Assembly (NCBI RefSeq): GCF_018139145.2
Contig: NC_059500.1
Location: forward strand, 55,765,580 to 55,829,579
Reading direction: 5' to 3'
DNA: 64,000 nt
Source of the DNA: Gymnogyps californianus
Taxonomy: Eukaryota > Chordata > Aves > Accipitriformes > Cathartidae
Of the stretch, positions 1-13,100 are shown piece by piece. A program made the translations under genes and the position numbers. The notes beneath the pieces were generated by a model. It had not been told where the DNA came from. It made no database searches and saw nothing but the letters and a program-made list of their open reading frames with translations. The stretch's first letter is position 1. Each line of letters starts with the position of its first letter.

Positions 1-1672
1 TACAGAGCAAAGATCTGAGTTTGCATGAAATCCTGGTTGGAATAATTTAATTGCCACTATGTAAGAGCAGGAATTTCTCAAGTCTTTTTCAGTATTTGCT
101 TTTCCAGTAAACACAACAGAAGGGAAAAGTCAACACTATAGTTTTAAGATTCCAATTTAGAAGTGGTTTGATAATAACCTTCCCAAAGTCATTCTCCTGG
201 GAAAGAGTTGTTAGAGCACAGAGCTAATTAGGGCTTGTCAGTTAAGCTCCTTCTCCTGCTTTGTTCAGAAAACCTAGACAAATAGCTTATCCATGGATAG
301 ACCTGGGGGCCTTTCACAAATATTTTGTATTCCACTGCAAGCTTAGGCACATTACATAAACATCTGGAGTACCCACTAGAAATGTGAACACCTCCCCCTC
401 CGCCCTGCAGTGAGTGTCTTCATGACACTGTTTTATCAACAGTGACAGAAAGAAAACAATATTACAGGGCTCCCATCCAAAAAAATGTTGTAATCTATAG
501 TTTGTCTATACATACACAAGGGTTTGGGGGAAAAGGGAGGAGGGGAAATTCAGGTGCATAAACAAGTTTTCCAATCCTCCTTATCCGTGCTTAACCTCTG
601 AGAGAAAGAAAGTGTCTTGTATCATTAATAGTAAGAGACTGTTTCCAGAAGGGTTGGAGACTAGACTGCTCTGGGGGGAAACAGCAGCGAGAATCAGGTA
701 TGTTCTTCTTTTCCCTGGAGATGCAGTCCAGTTTGGAAGTGCTCTGAGCATTCAGAACCTAAGACAATGCCAAGTCATCCTGGTGTACTCTGACACCACT
801 GCAGACCGAAGGCATAGAGAAAACCACAGGCACTGTATGAAACATGGGCATCTACAAAAGCTCCCAGCTGTGTTGACCATGCCAGGACCCATAATTAATA
901 AACCAGTTGCTCACAATGCAGTAGATACTTTGATACTACATTTCACAGCATAGCTGAATTGGAGCCAAGGAGCTACTTGCTGTGTGAGCCAAACTCTAAG
1001 GAGGGAAAGGCTCACAGTTCTCTGGGATGCTTTCCCCAAAGTCCTAAAACAGCAATGTCAGGGCCTTCAGCTTAGACTGCAAAGATGCCTGCAGAATTGC
1101 AGCTATCAAGCCTAACCACTGGGCAATTTTTTATGTATTTGTTTATTTTTTGAACATGTAGAGAAGCTGTACCTTACTGTACATTTCAGCAACTGCATAA
1201 TAGGTGCAGCTTAGTTACCTCAAAACATTCCCTTCACAAAACCAGGGAAACAGTCTTCCTCTTCACTGCTACTCCACAGGAGAGCACTGAAAGTTTCTGG
1301 TGAGACAAAGGCAGTAGCAGACAACCAGTGTGATAAACTATCATTCACATTTTATTCCAATGAGTAATAATTACATGGTTTAAAAATACACAAAATCCAT
1401 CCATATGTTAAACACAACAGAATCTGTCCTCAAGAGCTAGATGCTCTGAGATCACATTTCAAAGCAATGCAGTATCATTCTGTTAATCTTTTGGGAAAAC
1501 CAGCATGGATATTCTGCTTCAGTGTGATTAACGCAGGAATTCCAGCCTCTCCATTGTGACCTTCCACAGAAACCTCAGGGGTCAAGAGTAGCAGCTTGTA
1601 TGTGTCGTGCTACAATGCTAATATATCTGTACTATCAACAAAAGCCTTCTGTAACAATAGGACCAACAAGTT

Positions 1673-1694
1673 GGGGGGGGAGGGGAGAGGGGGG
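1673..1694. repeat. G-rich tract
   Basis: G8, then GGGG and GGGGGG runs separated by A, AGA or similar, followed at once by ATCTATATATA. It is a potential plus-strand G-quadruplex. Confidence 0.8.
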
Positions 1695-4600
1695 ATCTAT
1701 ATATACACTCTAAGACTGCCACAAAACAGCTTCTACACAACTGTAAGTGAAAAGTTGTTCTTCTAAAGGTAGTTGCAGAAATTTCATTTTTGCTATGCAG
1801 TTGGAAAAAAGTTTACAGATTTACTTCCATGTTTTATTCTCAACAAATACCCATATCCTATCAAAACAGTAACAAATAAAAGACTGCTTTCTTAGAGCGA
1901 TGGTTAATGAACAAAATGAAGCCAAGAGAAAGGCTACTTCTTGCTCCGACAGTGAAGTGCTAGACAGAGAGAGGGAGAGTTTGGGGGGAAGGTGTTGGGT
2001 GTTTTCCCCCTTGAGCCACATCACAGTAAATCCTTGGTGAAACCTGATGAGCACAAGCAAGCCTGCAGTGACAATGCTGGTTCTTGCCCTTCATACCGAA
2101 GTGGCCGTGCCCTCCTCCCCCAGCACCTCTCAGCAGAGTGACCAACAGGGACTGCTCCAGAGGAAGGGAGCAACGTGGACAGGCAAGGAGGGAACGGCAA
2201 CTGCGCCGCTCTGCAAAGGCCCTGGGCTCCATGAGAGCAGCTGGTGAAAATTTAAACTGAACCCCACTCAGTGTACTTAGCAGAAATAGCCTCAAGGTGG
2301 CCAGCATCAAGCCCCGAAAAGAGATCATCAAATGACGTTTTTCTCCTCGTTCTTACCCTTTGCAATCTGAGAAGAGTGAAAGAGGACACCAGCTAGCAAG
2401 AAGGCTGCTAATTAATTCGTCCTCACCCAGGCACTGCAAAGCTTCTAGCTGCAAAGTACTTGCTTATCTAGGAACAGGCACTGGATAGCATTTTAAGAGG
2501 CTCGATTTGTTCTGAAAAATGCCATTAAGAGACACAATCATCTCACAAGATCAGTTTGTAACATTTTCCCTATCAGCAGCAAGAAAAGATGAAAGAAAAG
2601 CAGCATCACTTTATTATCACCATTATTTTAAGCCTGGTTAATTTTCAGAGCACCAACTTACATTGCACAATGATTCTGATGAGAGGTCAGCATGCCACAG
2701 GCACAGATGCTTTCAAAAGGATGACTTTACTTGAGGAAAAGTCCTCACATCATCTCTTAGGTGAACAAGTTTCCCTGAAATAAACTAGCTCTGAATAAGT
2801 TGCAACAGGGTAGAAATGTCTTGCTGTAACGGCAGGACCAGAATGCGGATTGCAGGTGACACACCAGTTTAAGACACAGGCAGCTAAAGCACTTTAAAGC
2901 CAAGGAAGCAGGACTCTGTTGTCTTAGGTGCTCAATTAACCTGGATCAAAGGCTATAAAAAGCTTTTTGGAAATAGCACTAAGACAAGAGATGAGTCAGA
3001 CAGAAGAATAATGGAAAAACACCAATGGACGCCACAAAGAGAGATTTCAGCACACTTTAACACTGAGGATCTCAAGCTTTCTGTGACCAGCAATAGTTTG
3101 CCTAGCAAGGCTGCTCTGGTAGTACTACCACAACACAAACAAGAGAAGTCCTGACAGCAAGACTTAAACTCGGTGTTGTCAGTAGGCAGATACAGCCATA
3201 AGCCAAGTATCATCTGAAACACGTGCAGCTCAGCTGCAGCCTTTTGGAGTGCCAAAGGGACATCACAATCATTAAAACTTTGAAGAACAAATCCACCTGC
3301 AAGCACAAAGACTCAATAATCCAAACAACTTTCTTTCTTCTCACTCTATGACTGCGCTGTCCCTCATTTTAGCTAGGACACAAAGCATGGAGTTATCTAA
3401 ATTAATATTTTTGTTTTCTGATGAGGCAGGAAAAGCTATAAACTTGTGCAACACTCGAAGTAGCTCTAGTTTCATCACCCTTTTCCAGTTATGGTTAAAT
3501 GGTCCCAGCACTATTTCTCTTCACTACCTGTTTCTACCCAGGGCAAAGCAGGAGCACAAAGACCACCTCTTCACACTGCCGGGGTACAAGTCGGCAACAG
3601 GCCAACTGGACAAACACAGGCAATGGAAAGGGTTTTTTTAACTGTGTCATCACCTCCTGGGCACACAGAGCGCATGTTGAACGTGCAGCAGATGTGCAGC
3701 CTAGCCAGCTGTGTTTTCTCACATCAATTTTTCATCCCTTTGTCCCCATCCTGAAACTGCTTTTCCTTCTACCCACCCAGCAATCTCCACCACATATTTT
3801 CCCCTGAAAAAAAGGATTATAGTTTCTGGCCTTACCACAGCACACAAACTTCACTGAAATCTGAGAAGCAAGAATGTTTTACTTGGTTTGAATCTGAAGA
3901 CACCTGCAGTTCAATCTCAGGTGTGCAATTCAGAGCCAACAGCAAAAGAATGGAAATGTCAAGGACCAGATACTTTCTTAAACATACCAGATTTTGCTCT
4001 GGGCAAACAATGGGAATACTGTTTGTTTTGATTTTTTTCTTTCTAGAGCAGAAATCCTCCACTGTAGGATACACCATTGTAGGTTAATCAGTTCCCGTGT
4101 ACAAGCTCCTCTCTGACGAGCTGACTAGCTTCAAGGCCTTCTTTGGACAGGTAACCTGGAAGAGGTCGGCCAGAGGGCCCTGAAGATGTAGACAGGCTGG
4201 ATCAGGAATACTGGTAGCTAGAACCCAGACTGGGTAAGCAGGAATTACACAGCTATCCTCTGGGTGATTACTGAGCATTTCACACCAGTGCTATCAGATC
4301 TGAAGAACAGGACAGAGAACAAAATGCATAGGGACACATTTCCTACTAAACCCTGTTGCTCCTTCTCAAAAGCAGTAAAATGCCCTTTTTTGAGTGTAAA
4401 AGTGAGGGCAAGTTCTTCCCTAGCTGGAATAAACACACTTGTGCACATTCCTTCCTTTTATACTGTGTACATCTCTACTTGGCATCGCAAGCTGTTGCAG
4501 GATGACTCTGTTACTGATTAACACCTCACTTCAGGTCTTTTCTGTGTGCCTCAATCCAGCTCTGCTCCTATCATTCAGGCGTCCTGACACTGTTTCTGAC

Positions 4601-5321
4601 GACTTTGCCCTCAGGTGTACCAGACAAATACCAACTCAATAGCCCACAGTTCACCATGTATCAGCAATCTTCTTCCCCCCTCTCCAGAGCACAAACCCCA
4701 CCTGCTTGCAACTACGCAGTCCTGCAGCGCAAGCCTTTCACATCCCCAAAGGCTCTGCAGGCAGCCGAGCAGGGCTGTGGTCTTGCTGCCATCTGATTTC
4801 CATGCATGAAGAGACTAAGCTGCAAGTCAAGAGGAGGTGTCCTGTCCTGGGACAGGACCTGCCCGCTCAGGTACCTGCAGATACCTGATAGATACCAGCA
4901 GATGGTAGACGGCTGGACCACCATGCAGTGTATCTATCACCCATTCGCTTCTGGAGAGCAGGGCCTGGGCCTCCTGCCCTGAAAGGGGGGGTGTGCGTGT
5001 GTACAGGGAGGGGAGTTAATTTAGGGTGACTGACAAACATGGTGCTTCAGATCAGAGACCAGGGGAGAAACAAGGTACTTCAGTTTTGGGTGCATTTCAC
5101 CCAAATGAACTGTATTATTTAAAGAAAAAAATCACCCTTTTCCTACATATTGAAGACGAGGTGTTGATCCTTCATAAATACTGGGACTGTTGTCTTGAAT
5201 AGTCATCCAAAGCTATGTCCTGGCATGGACAAAAGGCAGCACCCTCCAGCAAGCTTTGCTGCAACAGCTGCTGAAAGGTGATGTTATCCAGCAGGTACCC
5301 CACTGCCTTCCACTCTGACCA

Positions 5322-5334
5322 CCCCCCCCCCCCC
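5322..5334. repeat. Poly-C tract, 13 C
   Basis: C13 within a C-rich context (caccttccccccagcc follows), in the non-coding left region. Confidence 0.9.
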
Positions 5335-8227
5335 ACCTTCCCCCCAGCCACCAACACGACCTCATTCAGCTTCGTGTGCTCACAGCACACAGCCTCTAAC
5401 CAAAGACCACCTCCATTTGTGCCTGCAGCTCACGCTTCTCCCACCAGCGCTGCCGCCTGCACACACCTGCCCCTGCAGCAACACTCTACCTGCCTCCCAG
5501 GGAAAGAGGCAATCCCAAGCACAGGATCTCACCCCTTCTCTCACTCTTCCATGGTGTGTTATTTCCAATAAAACATTTACAAACACACACACACGCAAGC
5601 TGGGCACACTGCAAAGTCCTGCCCAGGGGTCTTACCCTTCCACATATTTGCATTGCGCAATGAATGCTCCTAAGCCCTGCCATTGGCACAAGCCCTGAGA
5701 GCAGTGCAGGGGTGAAGTCACATCTTCATAGCCTCAAAAGGCCTCCAAAGGCTGAGGCAGTGCCAAGTGACATGCAACTGTCTTTCAGAAACGGAAGCAG
5801 AAGAGGAGGCAAAGAGACAAGTCACTGCCAACACTGGAAGCTTGTTTGCTCGTTTAAGAGTTGTATCCGGAGATAACCTAAAAGACCTTCTCCTGCCCAT
5901 CTGCATGCAACTCCTGGCACACCTGGTCTTATTTCCAAACACAATCTCTAACAGTCCATGCAGGCTGCTCTATGAAATTAGTCATGCCAACCCCAATATG
6001 ATTTGGGTGATAGCCAGAAACCACTCCTGTGTCAGGAGCACTGGTAGTCCCTATAAATATCAGACAATATTTACATCTGCGTCAAACCCGCGGTTTGGCA
6101 AAAAAGTTAATTCACCCAAGGGCGCTTTGATCCTCTGACAAATCATTTCCTGATTCGAGTTGAAACAACACAAAGGACTTTGGACACCAACCAGCTGTCG
6201 CCCTTGTGTTGTGAGCTGGCACTAAATCCCACATAGCTGGAGAGGAAAGATTTAGGTGGTGGGAGGGGAGCAAATGGTCCATTTGCATTTCCTTCTGGAG
6301 AAGCTATTCCTTCTCTTGTTGCCTATCTGATGCAAGCTGACAGAACAGGGATCCATCAAACTCATGAACAGGAAAGCAGCTGCAGGACACTTCAACAGCA
6401 CTGAAGCAAAACCTGTTGGATGTACCACAAGCAGGGGGGTGAGAGAAGATGGGTTTTATTTGCTCTGCTCTCCAAAGGATGGTTAGACACTGACAGATCT
6501 CCAAATGCAATGACCCCTTTGCAACCTTTGGGCCTGAGCTGCATAAGAGAAAGAAACAAGAAGTGAGCTTAACAAAGATCTGAGACAGCAGCTGGGAAAA
6601 GTGAAGGCAGAGCTCAGGTTTAATAGCCATCTCCTTTTGTCCTGTTTAAAATTCACACACTTACTCGCAACCCAATAAAAGCAAAACACAAAAAACCTGA
6701 TGCTAGCAGACTGCTTTCAACATCTTCCCTCAAATACTCTCTCAGTACTGATACTTTCCTGTGTTTCTACTAGCAAATATAGCACTTGGCAATTAAAGAG
6801 AAATGCAGCTTGAGGGGGAAGCAGATTAGAAGCATAACTTGCTACATAGTTCTGGTATGATGAACTCTTAATTAAAAAACATTATTAATTCAAGGTGTTG
6901 ACAGAAACAGTCCACAGAACTAAGTAGTTTCTTCCAGTCTCCATCCTCATTTTAACTGATGTGTTTTATTACCAGGCTTTGAGAAATTGATTCTACTATC
7001 TTGTTGAATGAACAGGCCATAATACACAAGCCAACAAGAAGTGACTGACTAACCCTTGAGATGCTCTTGATGTTTATAAACTTATTTTTACTACAGGTGG
7101 CATAAAACTGAACTCCTGAAACTTCTCCTTGTGACAGACTTGTTACTCTTCTTTTTAATTTCTCATTAAAACAAGTTTTGGTGGCCAGGCAACTCTCAGC
7201 TGTGTTGCTTGACCTGTCCCCTGCCTAGTTCCAACTGGATCAGTGTCTTCGAACTTAGCAGCACAAAGGGATCAACCTGATAAAACTCATCCTGGCGCTT
7301 TGAACTGCCTAATACCAGATCCAGAGCTGACATTACTCCAAGTCTCTCATGGGGCTCTGCTGTGATGCAAATAATGTACAATCCCTAGACACAAAGAAAG
7401 TCATTAAACTGGAATTAGGAGTTATAAGTAACAGGCAACTTGAAGGAAAAATCAGGGTTAAAAGGAACACCGAAGAAATATGTACAAAGAAGAAAGTAGG
7501 AAACAGCTGTTTACCATTACACTTCAGCAAACATAAGGAAACACAGGTACAAGGACAGCACGGCTCTGCAGCAGGCAGCCTCCACCGTAGAGGCTCAGCC
7601 TGCTTTCCTTCCCCAGTGCGAGGCATGCACCCATGTCACCCTTCTCCCCCCATAAGCCTGACAGACTTTGCCATCCAGCCCTGCCCGTGGGCTGAGAGCA
7701 CCGACAGCGTTTCAACTTTGCAGCCTCCTGCTCAGCCTGCCAGTCACATCGGTTCGCAGACAAGGCTAATACCCGCAACAAGCCAGCTCTGTGTGCAGCC
7801 CAGAGCCAAGGCCAGCCCATCTCCAGCCCAGCTCCCAGCAGCTCCCCAGCTGCTGACCAAACAGGGAATTGAGCAGACCGGGCAAGAGCAGAGGAAACAC
7901 TCACATGGTATTAGGTTAGGCGTTAAAGTATCTCAATGACCTGCAACTTCCGTCGTGAACAGGACTGATGGATACCAGAGCCACACAGAAGAGAAACTCA
8001 TCTACAAAAAAAACCATGCAGCCTCTGATGCAATTTCTGTCACTTCAGATAGCCAGCAAGGAGAAAGTACAAAGGGTTTTCTCCCTTCAGACAGAAATGA
8101 AACCATGACTTAAAATGAAGTTTTCAAGAAACAATCGAGGAATGGATGGAGCTAGTGGAGACTTCCTAGATCAGAGAGAGGCTCAGCACCTCAGTCTAGC
8201 AAGATGAATATTATCGTTTTTTCATTA

Positions 8228-9197
8228 TGTGTTGGGTTTGTGTGGCGGGGTTTCGGTAGCTGGGGAGGGCCTACAGGGGTTGCTCCTGTGAGAAGCTGCT
8301 AGAAGCTTCCCCAGCTCCATGTCAGACCTGCCACTGGCCAAGGCCAGGCCCATCAGCAACGGTGGTAGCACCTCTGAGACAGCATATTTAAGAAGGGGAA
8401 AGACTGCTAAAGAAGTAGAGGAGCAACAGCGAAGAGAGGAGTGGGATGTGAGAAAGACAACTGTGCAGACGCTGAGGTCAGTGAAGAAGAAGAGGGAGGA
8501 GGTGCGCCGGAGCAGAGATTCCCCTGAGCCCGTGGCGAGACGGCAGGCTGTCCCCCTGCAGCCCATGGAGGTTAGCGGTGGAGCAGAGATTCCCCTGCAG
8601 CCCGTGGAGGACCCCACGCCAGAGCAGGTGGCTGGGCCCGGAGAAGGCCGTGACTCCGTGGGAAAGCCCACGCTGGAGCAGTTCGTGGAGGACTGCAGCC
8701 CATGGGAAGGACTCACATTAGAGAAGTTCATGGAGGACTGTCTCCCATGGGAGGGACCCCATGCTGGAGCAGGGGAAGAGTGTGAGGAGTCCTCCCCCTG
8801 AGGAGGAAGGAGCGGCAGAAACAGCGTGTGATGAACTGACTGCAACCCTCATTCCCGTTCCCCTGCACTGCTGGCGGGGAGGAGGTAGAGGAATCAGGAG
8901 CAAAGCTGAGCGCGGGAAGAAGGGAGTGGTGGGGCGAAGGTGTGTTTTTAACATATGGTTCTATTTCTCATTATCCTACTCTGATTTGATTGGTAACAAA
9001 TTAAATTGGCTTCTTTTTCCCCAAGTCAAGTCTGTTCTGCCTGTGACCATAACTGGTGCGTGATCCCCCCCTGTCCTGGTCTCGACCCATGAGCCCTTTT
9101 GTTGTATTTTCTCCTCCCCATCCCGCCGGGGGAGGGGGAGGAGTGAGTGAGCGGCTGCCTGGTGCTTTGCTGCCGGCTGGGCCTAAACTATGACACA
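8228..9197 (+). mobile_element. Dispersed repeat copy 1, probable solo LTR of an avian endogenous retrovirus
   Basis: About 970 bases, closely matching 47096-48072 over its whole length and in the same orientation. It begins TGTGTTGGGTTTG and ends near ...GACACA, so it is bounded TG...CA as LTRs are. It has a TATA-like tatttaag (about 8386) and an AT-rich caaattaaa stretch near 8997, where a poly(A) signal would be expected. Inside are imperfect 45-base units encoding EQFVEDCSPWEG-like modules. I recall this repeat from many bird genomes. The LTR assignment is inference. No flanking target duplication is evident. The open frame 8319-8801 is probably fortuitous. Confidence 0.75.
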
Positions 9198-10094
9198 CGA
9201 TAAGAAAGAAAACTAGGAGCCTTCTTTGCCTGTAACTCCATCTTCAGCTTCAGCAACAGCACTGACCATCATTCACCTCATCCGACTTCAGTCCCGATCG
9301 GCCATCCAAGATGAATTATAAGCCAGTCATGGAGCACAACAGCTTTTTTCCACAGTAACGAAACACAATTCATACAGGAATGTACAACACAAATTGTGGC
9401 TTTTCTTCACCGGGAATGTAAGCAGCCCTGTAACAACCAGCTCTCAATTAACAGGTTAACAGTGAAAAGAAATCAAAAGGTCAGCTCAAAAAAACCACGC
9501 ATAAATCAGGCTAGAAGAGTGTTCACAGCTAAGAAAATACCAGATTCCTGCAGAAAGCAGGAAGAGCTTAAGAGAGCAGCCAGCAGAGCAAGCACATGCT
9601 TTGTGCCGCAGGCTCAGCTGGTCACAGCCCGTGGCCAGAGGAGAGGGCAGCGAGGGGGATAGTCCACAGCCCATGCTACCCAGCTGCAAACAACCAAGGC
9701 TGGAGAGTACTCACGAAAGCACCTGTGGCACCTCAAAGTATTTGCATGTTGTGACCCCTGGCCATTATGTGGTTTATCCTAGGTTGGATTCTGCTCTATT
9801 TCTGAGAAGATGACAAAAACGCAGGTTCTCAGACACAGGTGGATAAGACAAGATTTGGGCCAATGCTTCTTGCCAGGAGAAGTCTCCTCTCTGCAAACTG
9901 CCATGAAGTAGTACGTGTATCTTTTGAGATACATAAATTTTCTTTGCAATGCTGAGGCTTGAACTTGGTACCAAGAATAGCCCAGTATGTCGTCGTCTTC
10001 CATTTCCAAAGTAGAACATCTTGTAAGACTGCAGCAGCCTGAAAAGTCATGTTAGTTGCCCACTGCTGCTGTGTTACAGTGAGAGGCAGCTGTG

Positions 10095-10133
10095 TCCCGT
10101 CCCGTGTCCCCGTCCCGTCCCCCCCCCCCCCCC
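10095..10133. repeat. CCCGT pentamers and C15 tract
   Basis: Repeated tcccgt/tccccgt units run into 15 consecutive C. On the minus strand this gives at least five G runs with short loops, a potential G-quadruplex. Confidence 0.85.
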
Positions 10134-13100
10134 ACTTGCAATGAGGAGAAAAGGAATTGCATGGCTGGCTCATCACTTCTGCTCCTGCAATGGCCCCTTG
10201 AGACAAAGTTCAAAACTAGCAGAAATTTGATGACAGGCTGAAAATGCAAAGGGAAGGACAGTTTCTCAAGAAAAAGTTTTACTTGTCAGATTAGACAGAG
10301 GAGCCTGAATTCTGTCAGGGACAGCTCTTTCACTTCTCCTTTTTATTTCTTCTTGTTACCTCCCTTTTCTGTATTGTCTTAGAGACTTTGAATAAACAAA
10401 GTGGCATTCAGGGGCAGGGTTAAAGAGGAGGAGCAGGCACAACTTGACGGGCAGTGAACAAAGCATCTGCCAGATAGAAAAGTTACAGGAAATAAAAGGA
10501 ATCCGGAGAGCCAAGACAGAGGAATAGCAAAAGCATGAGAACAGCTGAGATGTGAGATGCTTCACAGATACATCTGGGCAAACATTCAAGGCCACGAGGT
10601 AAAACTACCAGAGGCCAGCAGTTACATCGTGCTTCTTCGTACTGCAATAATAACTGCCCTGAACATCTCCTGGGAGGGACCACAGGCAAGGCCACAACTT
10701 CCACTCCAGCGACTTGTTCAAAGCTGGGAGAAACCAGTTGTGTTAGACATCCAGGCCTCCCCTAATCCCTCTTAATCAATAGGCAGCTGGTAATCAACCT
10801 GGCTTAAGTGGTCAAGATGAGGCGACAGGCACAGATGGGACGATGAACTCACAAGCTTAGTCAGGAGGGTGGTCAGCCAGCATGGACCAGTTAGAGTTGC
10901 ACATTGAGCATGTTTTACCTCCATTATCAAAACCAGTATTTCTAACAGAGATATTTTAAGAAACGTCATATCTCTGCAGTACAGCCAGAAACTTCCTGAT
11001 AACTCTCCAGAATTATTCTCCTCATTCTCCAAAACCAGCAGGAAACTGATTTCAATTTTTCTCAGGACACTGTGCTGAAACCCACATCTCCATGAGCTGC
11101 TCAGCCATCCCACTGTGGGCAGATGACACTCACTGTGTGGCAGACTAAGCAGGTGGGGGGAAGTACCATTTCAGCTCTCTGACTTTAATTTACCTCTGCA
11201 TGCAAGTCAAAACCATCTCAGCTAAGGCCAATCTCTTTATAGCAAAAGCTAGGATAATATACTGCAGTTAAATCCTCACCTGTACGCCACCATTGCTTTA
11301 ATTAGATTCAGTCAAATCCAAGTCTTTGCAGTCTAGACATGGTTTATCAAGTGCTTTTATGCAAGTAATTCATTGCAAGAGAACACAGTTCTTAAAGGAA
11401 TTAGAAAGATAACTCATCACATGTGAAGTTTTATCTGGAGCTTACCTCACTTTTGGCAAAGAAAACCTCGCTGGATTTTGACAGGGCAAAGACAGGCTAA
11501 CCTAAGTATTCAAGCATCAGTCCAAGTGAAGATTTTACTTGGGGAAGGAAGGAAAAGAAAATGTTCCTCTAAGCCTAACGCTTTTCCAAAGTTTAGCGAG
11601 CCACAAAAGGCTTTGTTCAGAGCAAGACCATTAACATTACAGTTTTGCAACACAGCACAGAATCTTGAGGCGATAGCGAATACAGACTTCCATCCCTCAC
11701 GCTGGGCCCTTCTGTAGCCTCTGTACTGCTCTGGGTTTTAGGCAAAGGTATGAAGATTTACACAAAGGAGAGAGAAAAGGCACATACAGAATATCTACAG
11801 CTTCTGACGTACAGTACAGATACACTGGTTACATTTTCAAGGACCTCCCATGCTCACACACCTATTTACAGAAACTTAAGGCAGGAATATCAAAGCAGCT
11901 TGTGGTTTGACAACTTCTGCGTTGAAATCAAAGTGATGAGATGCTCCAGCTCTGCCAAAGTCAATTTGACTAAGCTTTAATATATATACAAAATGGCTGC
12001 TGGATGACAGAAAATCCTAAGTGCCAGCACTGTTGTGCTCCTTGCTGTGCACAAATACATTATTTTATTGCTGTTTTTTATTTGCTCAAAGAATCTCTGG
12101 CAGAGCGTTAGTAAGACACGGGGAATATCAGCCCAGTGTTTCTGAAGACTCGATGTGGAGGGGAAAAGGCCCTACATACCCAGGCAGTTCTTCTACAGGG
12201 CAACACCAGTATACAGGCCAGCCAGTCCTCCCCCTTGTAATGACACTCTCTCAGCACTGATACAAGAATGGCTGTAACTAGACGTTGCAGTAATACAGTA
12301 TTAACCAGTTCAATTAACAGTTGTACTTGAATGGACCAGTAAACATAAAGCTACCATAAATCATCTTTTTTACTCAAACAGTTGAAGAGATCTTATTTTC
12401 TGCAACTTACCTAGGAGACAACCCTGGCTCACTTTTGTGATGCAAATTAGCAAGTTGCTTGGAGGAAGAGGGGAAAAAAGGGTCCTTTAACTGAAATTAC
12501 AATGAAACTTCCTCCCTACACAATAGTCAGAGACACCAGCACCCATTGAGCCTCCTCCAGGACTCCACCACTCTCCTTCAGACCGTGCACAGCCAAACCT
12601 CTGGCCCCTTGATTGCACACTCTCCTCACTGCTTCATGCCTCTGTCGCCTCACTCACCTGTCACCAAAAAGACCTGGAACCACCCAGAACCGGCACTAGA
12701 TGTGTTAAACTGCACTTGAAACTGGGGGACGTAAATCACTGCCCTTCCATGAAGACGTAGCTACAATGAAACTCCTTTACCAAGCAGTAACAGCCTCCAA
12801 AGCAAATGAAATGCTCCAAACCATCCCAAATGAAATGCAGCTCAGGAATGTGAGCTATGTGGGCAGGGGGGCTCTGATGGATATTGAGGGAGGACAGGAG
12901 CAGGCAAGCTGCTTTCACAACCGACAGTGGTTTCCTAGCCAGAGCAGAGGACCAGCCTAGCAGCGCTCCCTCGCCCCATGCGTGTGCACCCATAGGCACG
13001 CGTGCACGCACAGGCACGCTGGCACACGCAGAGCTTGGGAATGCGAGCAATGCAGACCAGGGGGAGAGAGGGATGGGAGTGGGTATGAGGGAAACAACAC

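Larger units (their letters stand above)
1..8227. other. Non-coding stretch, probable intron or intergenic
   Basis: No exon, RNA gene or transposon that I can recognise. It holds G-rich and C-rich tracts (1673-1694, 5322-5334) and a CA-rich run near 5580. Open frames are short, overlap on both strands and lack family motifs, including the 196-codon frame at 7349-7939. Confidence 0.6.

Noticed and set aside
7349..7939. 196-codon plus-strand frame
   Set aside because: No recognisable motif, odd composition, overlapped by an opposite-strand frame, and no splice or promoter context.
8319..8801. 160-codon frame as a host gene
   Set aside because: It lies wholly inside the dispersed repeat, and the sister copy at 47.1 kb has a stop. 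Treated as part of the repeat.
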